Origin: Polyangiaceae bacterium
GTDB taxonomy: Bacteria > Myxococcota_A > Polyangia > Polyangiales > Polyangiaceae
Assembly (NCBI GenBank): GCA_022842465.1
Contig: JALHPN010000083.1
Span: forward strand, 1 to 34,707
Direction: 5' to 3'
Length of the DNA stretch: 34,707 bases
The position numbers and the translations under genes were made by a program. Of this stretch, positions 27,082 through 34,453 are shown one piece after another. Within the stretch, counting starts at the first letter, position 1, and each line of letters begins with the position of its first letter. The notes under the pieces were generated by a model that was not told the origin of the DNA, did no database searches, and saw nothing but the letters and a program-made list of their open reading frames with translations.

Positions 27082-28039
27082 GGGCGAGGCTCCTCTGCGC
27101 GCGGACGAGGACTCGGGGGCGCGCGCCGTCCTCTTGGCGGGCCTCCCCAAGCTCGCGCCCGAGGACGTCCCCTCGCCGGCCGAGGTCGAGGCGATCGCCG
27201 ACGGGATGGTCGACCCGCTGAACCGCTGGTACCGCTACCCGGCGGCTCGCGCGCTCCTCCCCGTCCTCGGCAAGCTCCCGCTCACGCCGAACCACGTCAC
27301 GTACATCCACACCGCGATGGCGCTCTTCGCGGCGTACCTCGCGTACGCGGGCGGTCGGCGCGAGTGGGTGATCGCGTTCTTCCTCCTCGAGGCGAGGATG
27401 ATCCTCGACTGCTACGACGGCGTCCTCGCGCGGGCGAAGAAGCTCTCGTCGCCGTACGGCCGCGCCATCGACGAGATCGGCGACACGCTCGGCTTCATCG
27501 CGCTGATGGTCGCGATCACGGCGCGCCTCTACCAGGAGCACCACACGAGCCTCGTCGTCTGGCTGACCTGCGGCGTCCTCGCCTTCGGCGGCCTGTGCGC
27601 GAACGCGTGGGACTTCTACAAGCGCAAGATCGGCTTCGCGCTGAAGGAAGGCCGCGACGGCGTGGCCGACGAGCTCGCGGAGAAGAGGGCGGCGATCGCT
27701 GCGCGGACGGGCGGCGCCCTCGCGTACTGGGGCGTCTACTTCGACCGCTTCCAGGTGTGGCTCTACGACCGGCGGACGGCCGTGCGGGCGGACGCGAGCG
27801 TCGAGCACGTCGTCGACACCATCCGCGGGCGCGCGCGGACGACGACGAGCGTGCGGCGGTTTGCCCGCCTCGTCTCCTTCGTGTCGTGGGACAACGGGCT
27901 CTTCCTCGTCCACCTCGGCCTCCTGACGGGCGCCGTGCTCGAGCTCGAGATCTTCGCGTTCGCGTGGGCGGTCGGCCTCTGGACCGTGGCGATCATCATG
28001 GGGCGGAGCCTCCTCCGCCCGAGGAAGGCGACGTCGTGA
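27035..28039 (+). CDS. CDP-alcohol phosphatidyltransferase, candidate AEP-lipid synthase
   Basis: 334-aa integral membrane enzyme. The catalytic signature D125-x2-D128-G129-x2-A132-R133-x8-G142-x3-D146-x3-D150 (from LDCYDGVLAR to GRAIDEIGD) is complete. About six hydrophobic segments are visible, starting with VTYIHTAMALFAAYLAYAG (residues 88-106). The family swaps CMP on a CDP-activated donor for an alcohol. In this operon the logical donor is CMP-AEP and the acceptor a diacylglycerol or other lipid, giving a phosphonolipid. The N-terminal about 60 residues are charged and soluble, and a soluble insert of about 85 residues (RKIGFALKEG to TTTSVRRF) interrupts the last helices; both are unusual for the core family. 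The first in-frame ATG (27035) implies a 47-nt overlap with aepT. A TTG at about 27133 is an alternative. Confidence 0.88.
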   Translation: MTRTASSPPFAAPSPEGEAPLRADEDSGARAVLLAGLPKLAPEDVPSPAEVEAIADGMVDPLNRWYRYPAARALLPVLGKLPLTPNHVTYIHTAMALFAAYLAYAGGRREWVIAFFLLEARMILDCYDGVLARAKKLSSPYGRAIDEIGDTLGFIALMVAITARLYQEHHTSLVVWLTCGVLAFGGLCANAWDFYKRKIGFALKEGRDGVADELAEKRAAIAARTGGALAYWGVYFDRFQVWLYDRRTAVRADASVEHVVDTIRGRARTTTSVRRFARLVSFVSWDNGLFLVHLGLLTGAVLELEIFAFAWAVGLWTVAIIMGRSLLRPRKATS

Positions 28040-28839
28040 GCGGCATCGACAAGGCGATCATCCTCGCCGCCGGCATGGGCCGGCGCATCGCGGGCGAAGG
28101 CTCGAGCACGCCGAAGCCGCTCCTCCCGCTCGACGCGACGGGCGAGCTCACCTTCCTCGACTGGCACCTGCGGAGCCTCCGCGCGCACGGGGCGAAGGAG
28201 ATCTTCGTCGTCGGGAGCAAGGTGACCTTCGGCGCGAAGACGTCCGCGATGAAGGACATCCCCGTCACGTGGGTGATGAACGACTTCCCCGGCGACGCGT
28301 CCGGCAGCGGGCACTCCACCCACCTCGCGTTCACGAGCGAGCACGGGATCCTCGACGGAAAGTCGCGCGTCGTCCTGATGGACGCCGACGTCGTCTACGA
28401 TCCGACCCTCTTCGCCGACCTCGCAGGCGCGCCCGGCCGCCGCTCGAAGACCCTCGTCTGCGGCGCGTTCCGCGAGACGGACGAGGAGGTGATGGTGTTC
28501 GGAGACGACCGCGGCGTGCCGCGCGTCCACGGGAAGGGCCTCATGAACCGGCCGTTCATGAAGCCCTACGTCTGCATGGGCGAGGCCACCGGTCTCCTGC
28601 TCCTCGAGCCCGACGACCACGCCACGTGGCTCGCCGCGAGCACGTGGTGCATGACGTTCTCGACCGCGAAGACCCGCAGCGAGCACGAGGACATCACCCA
28701 GCGCATGCTCACGGCCGGCGCGATGGATGCGGTCGTCTTCGACGACGACGCGCGCTGCATGGAGTGCGACACGCCCGAGGAGTACGAGGTCGTGCGGCGC
28801 GAGATGGTCCCGCGCTGGGCGCCCGCGCTCCCGCGTTGA
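28036..28839 (+). CDS. Stand-alone nucleotidyltransferase (candidate CTP:AEP cytidylyltransferase)
   Basis: 267-aa soluble GT-A-like nucleotidyltransferase. The nucleotide-binding loop ILAAGMGRRIAG (residues 9-20) keeps the Arg after GxG, and TPKPLLPL (25-32) follows. GDASGSGHSTHLAF lies near 86-99, and LMDADVVYDP (114-123) carries the metal-binding Asp pair. The C-terminal CDTPEEYEVVRREM resembles the end helix of LicC/PntC-like enzymes. It starts with GTG inside the preceding stop (GTGA). PntC-type enzymes are known to make CMP-AEP from AEP and CTP, and this last gene of the AEP operon is the best candidate for that step. The nucleotide specificity (CTP against UTP/TTP/GTP) is inference. 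Confidence 0.9.
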   Translation: MSGIDKAIILAAGMGRRIAGEGSSTPKPLLPLDATGELTFLDWHLRSLRAHGAKEIFVVGSKVTFGAKTSAMKDIPVTWVMNDFPGDASGSGHSTHLAFTSEHGILDGKSRVVLMDADVVYDPTLFADLAGAPGRRSKTLVCGAFRETDEEVMVFGDDRGVPRVHGKGLMNRPFMKPYVCMGEATGLLLLEPDDHATWLAASTWCMTFSTAKTRSEHEDITQRMLTAGAMDAVVFDDDARCMECDTPEEYEVVRREMVPRWAPALPR

Positions 28840-28858
28840 GCGCGCCTCGGAGCTCCGG

Positions 28859-29938
28859 TCACTTCGGCAGGCGATACACGCCGCTCGTCGTCGTCCAGTA
28901 GACGTGCTGGCCGTCGAGGGCGATGTTGCCACCAGGTTGCCCGCGCTGCTTCGTCGCGAGGATGACCGGCGTGGGCGCGCAGCCCGACGCCGGGCAGCGG
29001 TAGATCTGATCGTAGAAGTCGTCCCGCCAGTACACGCTCGCGCCGTCGCTCACGGGACTCGACGGCGCCTGCGAGGAGCCGATCGTGAGCGGCGCGCCGT
29101 TGCAGCCGCTCGCGATCGAGCAGCGGACGACGTTCTTCGCGCCGCCGACGATCCAGTACGCGTTGCCGGCGTGCGCCGTCACGTCGGTCGTGCCCGGCCC
29201 CAGCGTGACCGGCGACGCGCACGACGTCGCGATGCACGTCTTCACCGAGCCGCCCGCGGTCCAGACGACGCGGTTCTGATCCGCCGCCGCTCGCAGCACC
29301 GTCCCCACGTTCGACGCGACGAGCGTGGGGGTGCACGCGGCTGGCGAGCACCGCATGATCGAGCCGCCCGTGTCCGACGTCGACCAGAAGAGGCTCACGC
29401 CGTCCGACCAGACGCCACGGACCGACGTCTGGTTCGAGGCGATGGGGGTCGGCATGTTCGCGCAGCCGCCGATCGCGCACGCGACGACCCTGCCCGTGTA
29501 GAAGTCGCCCCAGTAGACGGTGCCGGCGAGAACGACGATCCCGAACGCGTAGCCTTCGCCGAGCTTCACCGGCGACGCGCCGCACCCCGCCTTCGGGCAC
29601 TGGTAGACGGCGCCGTTCGCGCCGCCTTCCTCCGCGACGTAGAGGTTCGTCGCGTCGACCGTCATGGTCGTCGCCTGGCGGAGGCCGGAGACGAGGAGCT
29701 CTGGCGGACACGGACCGTCACACGGGACGCTCGCGTCGAGACGTGTGCCCGCGTCGGCGCCCGCTTCGCTCGGCACGACGGACGCGTCGCTCGGCGTCCG
29801 TCCCTTGCCGTCCGGAGGCTCGACGACCTCCGGCCCGACGCCCTCGCCCCTCGCAGCCTCGTCCGACGAACGCAGGTCGGTGCACGCGAGGCCTCCCCCG
29901 AGGACGCACACGAGGACGAACGGCCGAAGGCGTCTCAC
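28859..29938 (-). CDS. Lipoprotein with six Cys-pair propeller-like repeats
   Basis: 359-aa predicted lipoprotein (signal MRRLRPFVLVCVLGGGLAC, lipobox Cys19), then an Asp/Glu/Pro/Gly linker. From about residue 80 there are at least six units of roughly 45 residues. Each has a GTVYW/NLYVAEE-like strand and a Cys-pair: YQCPKAGCGA, VACAIGGCAN, MRCSPAACTP, KTCIATSCAS, VRCSIASGCNG, YRCPASGCAP. This fits a six- or seven-bladed beta-propeller with a disulfide in each blade. No catalytic residues are recognised. It converges with the AEP operon, with 19 nt between stops, and is not part of it. Confidence 0.8.
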   Translation of the reverse strand: MRRLRPFVLVCVLGGGLACTDLRSSDEAARGEGVGPEVVEPPDGKGRTPSDASVVPSEAGADAGTRLDASVPCDGPCPPELLVSGLRQATTMTVDATNLYVAEEGGANGAVYQCPKAGCGASPVKLGEGYAFGIVVLAGTVYWGDFYTGRVVACAIGGCANMPTPIASNQTSVRGVWSDGVSLFWSTSDTGGSIMRCSPAACTPTLVASNVGTVLRAAADQNRVVWTAGGSVKTCIATSCASPVTLGPGTTDVTAHAGNAYWIVGGAKNVVRCSIASGCNGAPLTIGSSQAPSSPVSDGASVYWRDDFYDQIYRCPASGCAPTPVILATKQRGQPGGNIALDGQHVYWTTTSGVYRLPK

Positions 29939-29962
29939 GTGGTCAGTCTAGAGCGCATCTCT

Positions 29963-30280
29963 TCAGCGGGCGAGCGCGAGGAGGGTGAGGCCCATCCCGG
30001 CGACCCCGAGGAGCGTCATCACCCCTGCCGGCATGATCTTCCGCGTCTTCCTGAACGCGGTGGAGAAGCGGCCCGTCAGCATCGCCGAGACGCCGAACCC
30101 ACTCCAGAGGCCGAGCGAGCCGCCGCGCGCGACGAGGTACCCCGAGGCCATCAGCGCGAGGCCGAAGACGGTACCTGCGACGATGGATGCGCTGCTCCTC
30201 GCCTTCACGTAGCCGAGCACTCCGCCAGCGATCGTGAGCGCGCCGAAGACGAACAGGTAGATGCGGGTGGCCTCGAGCAT
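29963..30280 (-). CDS. TMEM14-family membrane protein
   Basis: 105-aa membrane protein with about four hydrophobic segments. Diagnostic TMEM14 (UPF0136) motifs are present: GGVLGYVKARSSASIVAG (residues 19-36) and the C-terminal RFSTAFRKTRKIMPAGVMTLLG (71-92). The family is mainly eukaryotic and mitochondrial (heme or fatty-acid related in animals), with bacterial and cyanobacterial members whose job is unknown. Its start is 37 nt downstream of the unknown helical protein's stop, with a hairpin between them. Confidence 0.9.
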   Translation of the reverse strand: MLEATRIYLFVFGALTIAGGVLGYVKARSSASIVAGTVFGLALMASGYLVARGGSLGLWSGFGVSAMLTGRFSTAFRKTRKIMPAGVMTLLGVAGMGLTLLALAR

Positions 30281-30287
30281 GGCCTCT

Positions 30288-30323
30288 CTCTAGACCGCTT
30301 CCGCCTTGGAAGCGAACCTAGAG
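30288..30323 (-). terminator. Two-part hairpin overlapping the stop at 30318
   Basis: Outer arms CTCTAG (30288-30293)/CTAGAG (30318-30323) and inner arms CGCTTCC (30296-30302)/GGAAGCG (30308-30314) form one stem with a 5-nt loop and small internal bulges. It covers the stop codon of the upstream minus-strand gene. It has no T-run, so it may be a weak terminator or an mRNA-end stabiliser between two minus-strand genes. Confidence 0.4.
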
Positions 30324-31235
30324 GGGGGCGAGCTTCATCGAGCAGAGACACGACGCGGCCGCGTCCCCGAGGACGTCGCGCTGGAGACGACGGGGATCGC
30401 CGAAGAACGCGCGCGCGATCGCCCGGTCGAGGCGGCGCGTCCCGATCAGGGCGAGCGCGTCGGCCTCGGTCTCCACCCCCTCGCCGTACGTCACCCGCTC
30501 CTCCACGCCCTCCTGCTCGGAGAGGCGCGCCTGGAAGTACTGCATCGCGAAGCTCCGCGCACGCGCCTGGTGGACGCCGGTGACGACGACCTCGAGCGAA
30601 CGGCGCTCCTCCTCGCCCAGCGGCGCGACGAGCTCCTCGACCCGCGCGTGGAGCGCCTCGAGCTGGAGGCGCGTGGCATCCTCCGTCAACCGGACGATCG
30701 CAGTCCCGACGTCCGCCGCGAAGCGACCGAGCTCGTCTCTGGTCACGCGACGCTTCGCGCGCGCCGCCACGGCGAGCGCGCGGGTCGCCACGAGGACGGC
30801 GTTCATGTCCGCGGCCATGCGTCCGAGCGAGCGTGGCTCGTCGCCGGCCGCGACCGACGAGGCGTCCGCCGCGAGGTCACGCGCCGCGCGCTCGAGGCGA
30901 CTCTCGAGCTCGACGAGCGCTCGCGACGTCGCCGGATCGAGGTCTCGGTCCGCATCCGCCTCGCGGTGGAGGAGCGCGTGGAGCGCCACGGGGGCATGGG
31001 CGACGGACTTGACGACGTGGAACAACGGCGGCGTGATGGCGAGCTCGCGCCTCCCTCCGGCGTGGACGAGGATGAGGACGTCGGCGAGCACCACGAGGAC
31101 GGGCGCGCCCCGCTCGGCGCGCGCGCGCACCGCGTCATAGACCTCGTGGAACGCCGCGTTCACGCCGTCGAGCGCAGCGCTCCCGCTCGAGACGATGCTC
31201 TCCTCGGCCGTGCGTCCTTCGGGCTTCGACGTCAT
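30318..31235 (-). CDS. Helical cytoplasmic protein of unknown function
   Basis: 305-aa protein. ATG at 31235 is chosen because a GGGAGAG ribosome-binding sequence lies directly before it; the frame stays open upstream only as the antisense-like shadow of icd. There is no signal peptide or membrane helix. The sequence is largely helical and charged (RALVELESRLERAARDLAADASS and similar stretches), with heptad-like Leu/Ala spacing that suggests a coiled-coil or helical bundle. Residues about 30-70 contain VLVVLADVLILVHAGGRRELAI, which may be one buried strand or helix region. I do not recognise the family. Confidence 0.7.
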   Translation of the reverse strand: MTSKPEGRTAEESIVSSGSAALDGVNAAFHEVYDAVRARAERGAPVLVVLADVLILVHAGGRRELAITPPLFHVVKSVAHAPVALHALLHREADADRDLDPATSRALVELESRLERAARDLAADASSVAAGDEPRSLGRMAADMNAVLVATRALAVAARAKRRVTRDELGRFAADVGTAIVRLTEDATRLQLEALHARVEELVAPLGEEERRSLEVVVTGVHQARARSFAMQYFQARLSEQEGVEERVTYGEGVETEADALALIGTRRLDRAIARAFFGDPRRLQRDVLGDAAASCLCSMKLAPL

Positions 31236-31269
31236 CTCTCCCGACCCTAGGGCGCGATCGGGACGAACG

Positions 31270-31303
31270 AAAGGCCCGCGGACGCACGCGTCCGCAGGCC
31301 CTT
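31270..31303 (-). terminator. Rho-independent-type terminator of icd
   Basis: A 15-bp stem (31270-31284 with 31289-31303) carries one mismatch and one G-U pair around a 4-nt loop. It begins 24 nt after the icd stop on the minus strand and is followed there by TTTCGTTCG. It is the best terminator in the window. Confidence 0.7.
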
Positions 31304-31327
31304 CGTGTGGCGCATCGCGCCGCGCTC

Positions 31328-32611
31328 TCACATGTTGGCGATGAGGTTGTCCCCGAACTCGCTGCACTTCACCTCGGTCGCGCCCTCCATGAGGCGCGCG
31401 AAGTCGTAGGTGACCTTCTTGCTCGCGATCGCGCCGTCCATCCCCTTGATGATGAGGTCGGCCGCTTCGATCCAGCCCATGTGACGGAGCATCATCTCGC
31501 CCGAGAGGACGACCGAGCCCGGGTTGACCTTGTCCTGGTCGGCGTACTTCGGCGCGGTGCCGTGCGTCGCCTCGAAGATCGCGTGGCCCGTGACGTAGTT
31601 GATGTTGCCGCCCGGCGCGATGCCGATGCCGCCGACCTGCGCCGCGAGCGCGTCGGAGAGGTAGTCGCCGTTGAGGTTCAAGGTCGCGATGACGTCGAAC
31701 TCCTTCGCGCGCGTGAGCACCTGCTGGAGCGTGATGTCGGCGATGGCGTCCTTCACGAGGATCTTGCCCTTGCCGAGCTGCTCCTTCTGCTCCGCGTTCG
31801 CGGCGTCCTCGCCCTTCGCTTCCTTCGTCTTCTCCCACTGGCCCCACGTGTAGACGTGGTCGCCGAACTCCTTCTCGGCGAGGGCGTAGCCCCACTTCAT
31901 GAAGGCACCTTCGGTGAACTTCATGATGTTGCCCTTGTGGACGAAGGTGACGCTCTTGCGCTTGTTCGCGATGGCGTACTCGACCGCGGAGCGCACGAGG
32001 CGCTCGGTGCCCTCCATGCTGACGGGCTTGATGCCGATGCCCGTCGTGCCTGGGAAGCGGATCTTCTTGTAGTCCTTCGGGAACTCCTTCTCGATGAAGG
32101 CGAGCATCTTGACGGCCTCGGGGCTCTTCGCCTCGAACTCGATGCCGGCGTAGATGTCCTCCGTGTTCTCGCGGAAGATCACCATGTTCACGTCCTGGGG
32201 ACGCTTCACGGGGCTCGGCACACCGTTGAACCAGCGCACGGGCCGGAGGCAGACGTAGAGATCGAGGAGCTGACGGAGCGCGACGTTCAGCGAGCGGATG
32301 CCGCCGCCGATCGGCGTCGTGAGCGGGCCCTTGATGCCGACGAGGTACTTCCGGAAGTCCTCGATGGTCTGGTCGGGGAGCCAGTTGTTGAACTTCTGGA
32401 ACGCCTTCTCGCCCGCGTAGACCTCGTGCCACGCGATCTTCTTCTTACCGGCGTACGCCTTCTCGACCGCGGCATCGAGCACGCGGACGCTGGCGCGCCA
32501 GATGTCGCGCCCGGTCCCATCGCCTTCGATGAACGGGACGATCGGGTTGTCCGGGACCTGGAGCTTGTTCCCGGCGCCCATCGTGATCGGCTGGCCCTGC
32601 GCTGCGGACAT
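31328..32611 (-). CDS. icd: Isocitrate dehydrogenase, NADP-dependent type
   Basis: 427-aa TCA-cycle enzyme (isocitrate + NADP+ -> 2-oxoglutarate + CO2 + NADPH). The substrate-binding and regulatory serine is in GGGIRSLNVALRQ (S107). FIEGDGTGRDIW is at 27-38 and VIFRENTEDIYAGIEF follows. The C-terminal ATHGTAPKYADQDKVNPGSVVLSGEMMLRHMGW region has the Lys-Tyr pair of NADP-preferring E. coli-type enzymes. A strong AGGGAGGAT ribosome-binding site stands 4-6 nt before the ATG. Length is normal. No isocitrate dehydrogenase kinase/phosphatase gene is present nearby. Confidence 0.98.
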   Translation of the reverse strand: MSAAQGQPITMGAGNKLQVPDNPIVPFIEGDGTGRDIWRASVRVLDAAVEKAYAGKKKIAWHEVYAGEKAFQKFNNWLPDQTIEDFRKYLVGIKGPLTTPIGGGIRSLNVALRQLLDLYVCLRPVRWFNGVPSPVKRPQDVNMVIFRENTEDIYAGIEFEAKSPEAVKMLAFIEKEFPKDYKKIRFPGTTGIGIKPVSMEGTERLVRSAVEYAIANKRKSVTFVHKGNIMKFTEGAFMKWGYALAEKEFGDHVYTWGQWEKTKEAKGEDAANAEQKEQLGKGKILVKDAIADITLQQVLTRAKEFDVIATLNLNGDYLSDALAAQVGGIGIAPGGNINYVTGHAIFEATHGTAPKYADQDKVNPGSVVLSGEMMLRHMGWIEAADLIIKGMDGAIASKKVTYDFARLMEGATEVKCSEFGDNLIANM

Positions 32612-32710
32612 CGGATCCTCCCTGAAAAACGGAGGCCGTGAGTAGCACGGGCGAGCACGCGTGTGGAAGTGGCGCCGGCCCGGGCGCGATTTTGTCGGAC
32701 GCCGGCGCCC

Positions 32711-33238
32711 CTAGCGATGGTCGGGCCCCATCGACGGCCTGCCGGCGAAGGCGGACTGGAGCGGCGCGTCGACGTCGGGCGGGGCGAGCGCGAAGTCGAC
32801 CTGCGTGCGCCGGCGCGTGACGACCTCGCCCCGGCACCCCTGGGAGAGCTGCGCAGCCGCGATCGGGAGGACCGACGAGGCGAGGAGCACCGCGACGACG
32901 TTGCGAGGACGAGGGTGAGACGGGAGCTCGGCCAGGCGCGGCAGCGAGAGAGACGTGTCGTCCGGCGCGAGGTCGAGGCGCGGGGACGGCCCCCGGAACG
33001 GCTGATCGGCGGTCTCGGGGAAGAGCGCCGCGAGCGCCTCGCGAGCGTCGTCGAGCTCGGCCTCCGGGACGAGGAGCTGGACGTCGGGTGAGCCGGCGAA
33101 GCGCATGAGCGAGTGCGTCGTCGAGCTCGGACCACGCAACATCGCGCGCACGCCGTGGTCGACGAGGAAGGCGTGCGCCATCTCGGCGAAGGCGGGCACC
33201 TGGAAACGACGGAGCGGGACCCACGACTCTTGCGCCAT
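32711..33238 (-). CDS. DUF2007-like protein with C-terminal membrane segment
   Basis: 175-aa protein starting MAQESWVPLRRFQVP. The first about 80 residues (VPAFAEMAHAFLVDHGVRAMLRG...VQLLVPEAELDDAREAL) match the DUF2007 'putative signal-transducing' fold, a small alpha/beta domain often joined to a membrane helix. A hydrophobic segment near the C-terminus (NVVAVLLASSVLPIAAAQLS) should anchor it to the inner membrane, with a short charged tail beyond. Function unknown. A frame-compatible ATG 90 nt upstream is possible, but the conserved domain begins at 33238. Confidence 0.7.
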   Translation of the reverse strand: MAQESWVPLRRFQVPAFAEMAHAFLVDHGVRAMLRGPSSTTHSLMRFAGSPDVQLLVPEAELDDAREALAALFPETADQPFRGPSPRLDLAPDDTSLSLPRLAELPSHPRPRNVVAVLLASSVLPIAAAQLSQGCRGEVVTRRRTQVDFALAPPDVDAPLQSAFAGRPSMGPDHR

Positions 33239-33300
33239 CGTGGAAGCGTAGCGAACGAAGGGCGCGCGCGCGACGCGGGCAGCGGGGCCGTCGAGGCGGA

Positions 33301-34323
33301 TCAGGGGACGACGATCTCGCCGCCGCACGGGACGTCGAGGACGCGAGGGCGACCGGCAGAGCCGATCCGAAGGAGGCGACGACCGCAGAGGAGGAGGAGC
33401 GTGTCCGGGGTGTCGAGGGAAACGGGGACAGCGTCGACGAAGACGCGATGGCCGCGGGCGGAAGGAGGGAGGAGGACGCGGCCGCGGCCCGGGGGGACGG
33501 AGGGGCGAGGGAGGGATGTGACGGGGACGGAGCCTGGGGACGCGGAGGGGCGAGCGGTTTCGGGTGCGGGTGCGGGTGCGGGTGCGGGTGCGGGTGCGGG
33601 TGCGGGTGCGGGTGCGGGTGCGGGTGCGGGGGAAGAGGGAGGAGCGAGGTGGTCGCGGGCAGTCGACCAGGCGCGTCGGGCGGTGCCGGAGGGGACGCGG
33701 AGGACGAGGACGACGCCGGCCGAGGCGCCGATGGCGACGAGGAGGACGCTCCAGACGAAGGCCGCGAGGGCGCGGGAGGCGCGACGCGTGCGCGACGGGA
33801 CGTGGGGGCCGAGCGCGCCGGAGGGGGGCTGGCTCGTGCTCGTCGGGGGCGGGAGCGAGGGCCAGAGGTACGCCGCGCGCGCGCTCGCCGGGGCGGCGGG
33901 CACGAAGGAGGACGAGGGGAGCGACGACACGGTCATCGGCGCGACGCTCGGCGTCTCGCCGCTCGCACCGGACACGCTCGCGGGCGACGAGGGCGGCGGG
34001 AGCCAGGGGAGCGGGGTCGGCGTCGGGATCGGAGCGCGCACGGCCGGGTGCGAGGCGAGGATCGCGTCGGCCGAGCGCATCACCGCGCGCGGCTGCGTGG
34101 CGACCACGTCGTCGAGCTCGCCCTCGATCGCCTCGCGCGACGGCGACCGCTGCGTCCCGGGCGGGCCCTCGGCATAGACCTCGAGCAGGATGTCCTCGAC
34201 GCGAACCTCCTCCGTCGAGTCGGCGGCCACACGCACGGGCCCGGCAGCGTCCGCGTCTCCGAGCTCCCCCGGCGACGATCCGAGCGGGAAACGAGGTAGC
34301 GGCGGCGCGGTCGTCTTCGGCAT
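33301..34323 (-). CDS. Pro/Ala-rich single-pass membrane protein, PEGA-like C-terminus
   Basis: 340-aa protein from the ATG at 34323 (MPKTTAPPLPRF); three upstream in-frame ATGs (34365, 34404, 34425) cannot be excluded. The N-terminal about 180 residues are acidic, Pro/Ser-rich and probably disordered. A membrane segment ALAAFVWSVLLVAIGASAGVVLVL follows, then a (Pro-Ala)n run of about 24 residues made by a perfect DNA repeat. The last about 65 residues (GRVLLPPSARGHRVFVDAVPVSL...CGRRLLRIGSAG) look like a PEGA-type beta domain. This layout (disordered cytoplasmic part, helix, Pro-rich spacer, small external domain) suits an envelope-spanning protein. Function unknown. Confidence 0.7.
   Translation of the reverse strand: MPKTTAPPLPRFPLGSSPGELGDADAAGPVRVAADSTEEVRVEDILLEVYAEGPPGTQRSPSREAIEGELDDVVATQPRAVMRSADAILASHPAVRAPIPTPTPLPWLPPPSSPASVSGASGETPSVAPMTVSSLPSSSFVPAAPASARAAYLWPSLPPPTSTSQPPSGALGPHVPSRTRRASRALAAFVWSVLLVAIGASAGVVLVLRVPSGTARRAWSTARDHLAPPSSPAPAPAPAPAPAPAPAPAPAPAPETARPSASPGSVPVTSLPRPSVPPGRGRVLLPPSARGHRVFVDAVPVSLDTPDTLLLLCGRRLLRIGSAGRPRVLDVPCGGEIVVP
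33561..33626. repeat. 11 perfect copies of hexamer CGGGTG
   Basis: 66-nt tandem array, in frame in the minus-strand gene as GCACCC (Ala-Pro) codons. The plus strand has GGG tracts every 3 nt and so meets the G-quadruplex pattern many times over. A whole-codon repeat can change copy number without a frameshift. Confidence 0.95.
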
Positions 34324-34453
34324 GTGGTTCCAGGTGGGACCGCCACCCGCGGGACCCGTGGGCATGTTCCCGATTCCGACGAGAACCGCAAGCCCTACGC
34401 GCATCGTCCTTTCCGTGGCGAGCATCGCGGCGAGCCCACTAGAGTGGCCGCCG
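34324..34453. promoter_or_regulatory. Divergent intergenic region
   Basis: 130 nt between two divergent starts. It should hold both promoters. I see no convincing hexamers, palindrome or RNA element. It shrinks if the upstream ATG options of the minus-strand gene are used. Confidence 0.3.

Noticed and set aside
33561..33626. CRISPR-like array
   Set aside because: Six-nt units without spacers; it is a simple coding tandem repeat.
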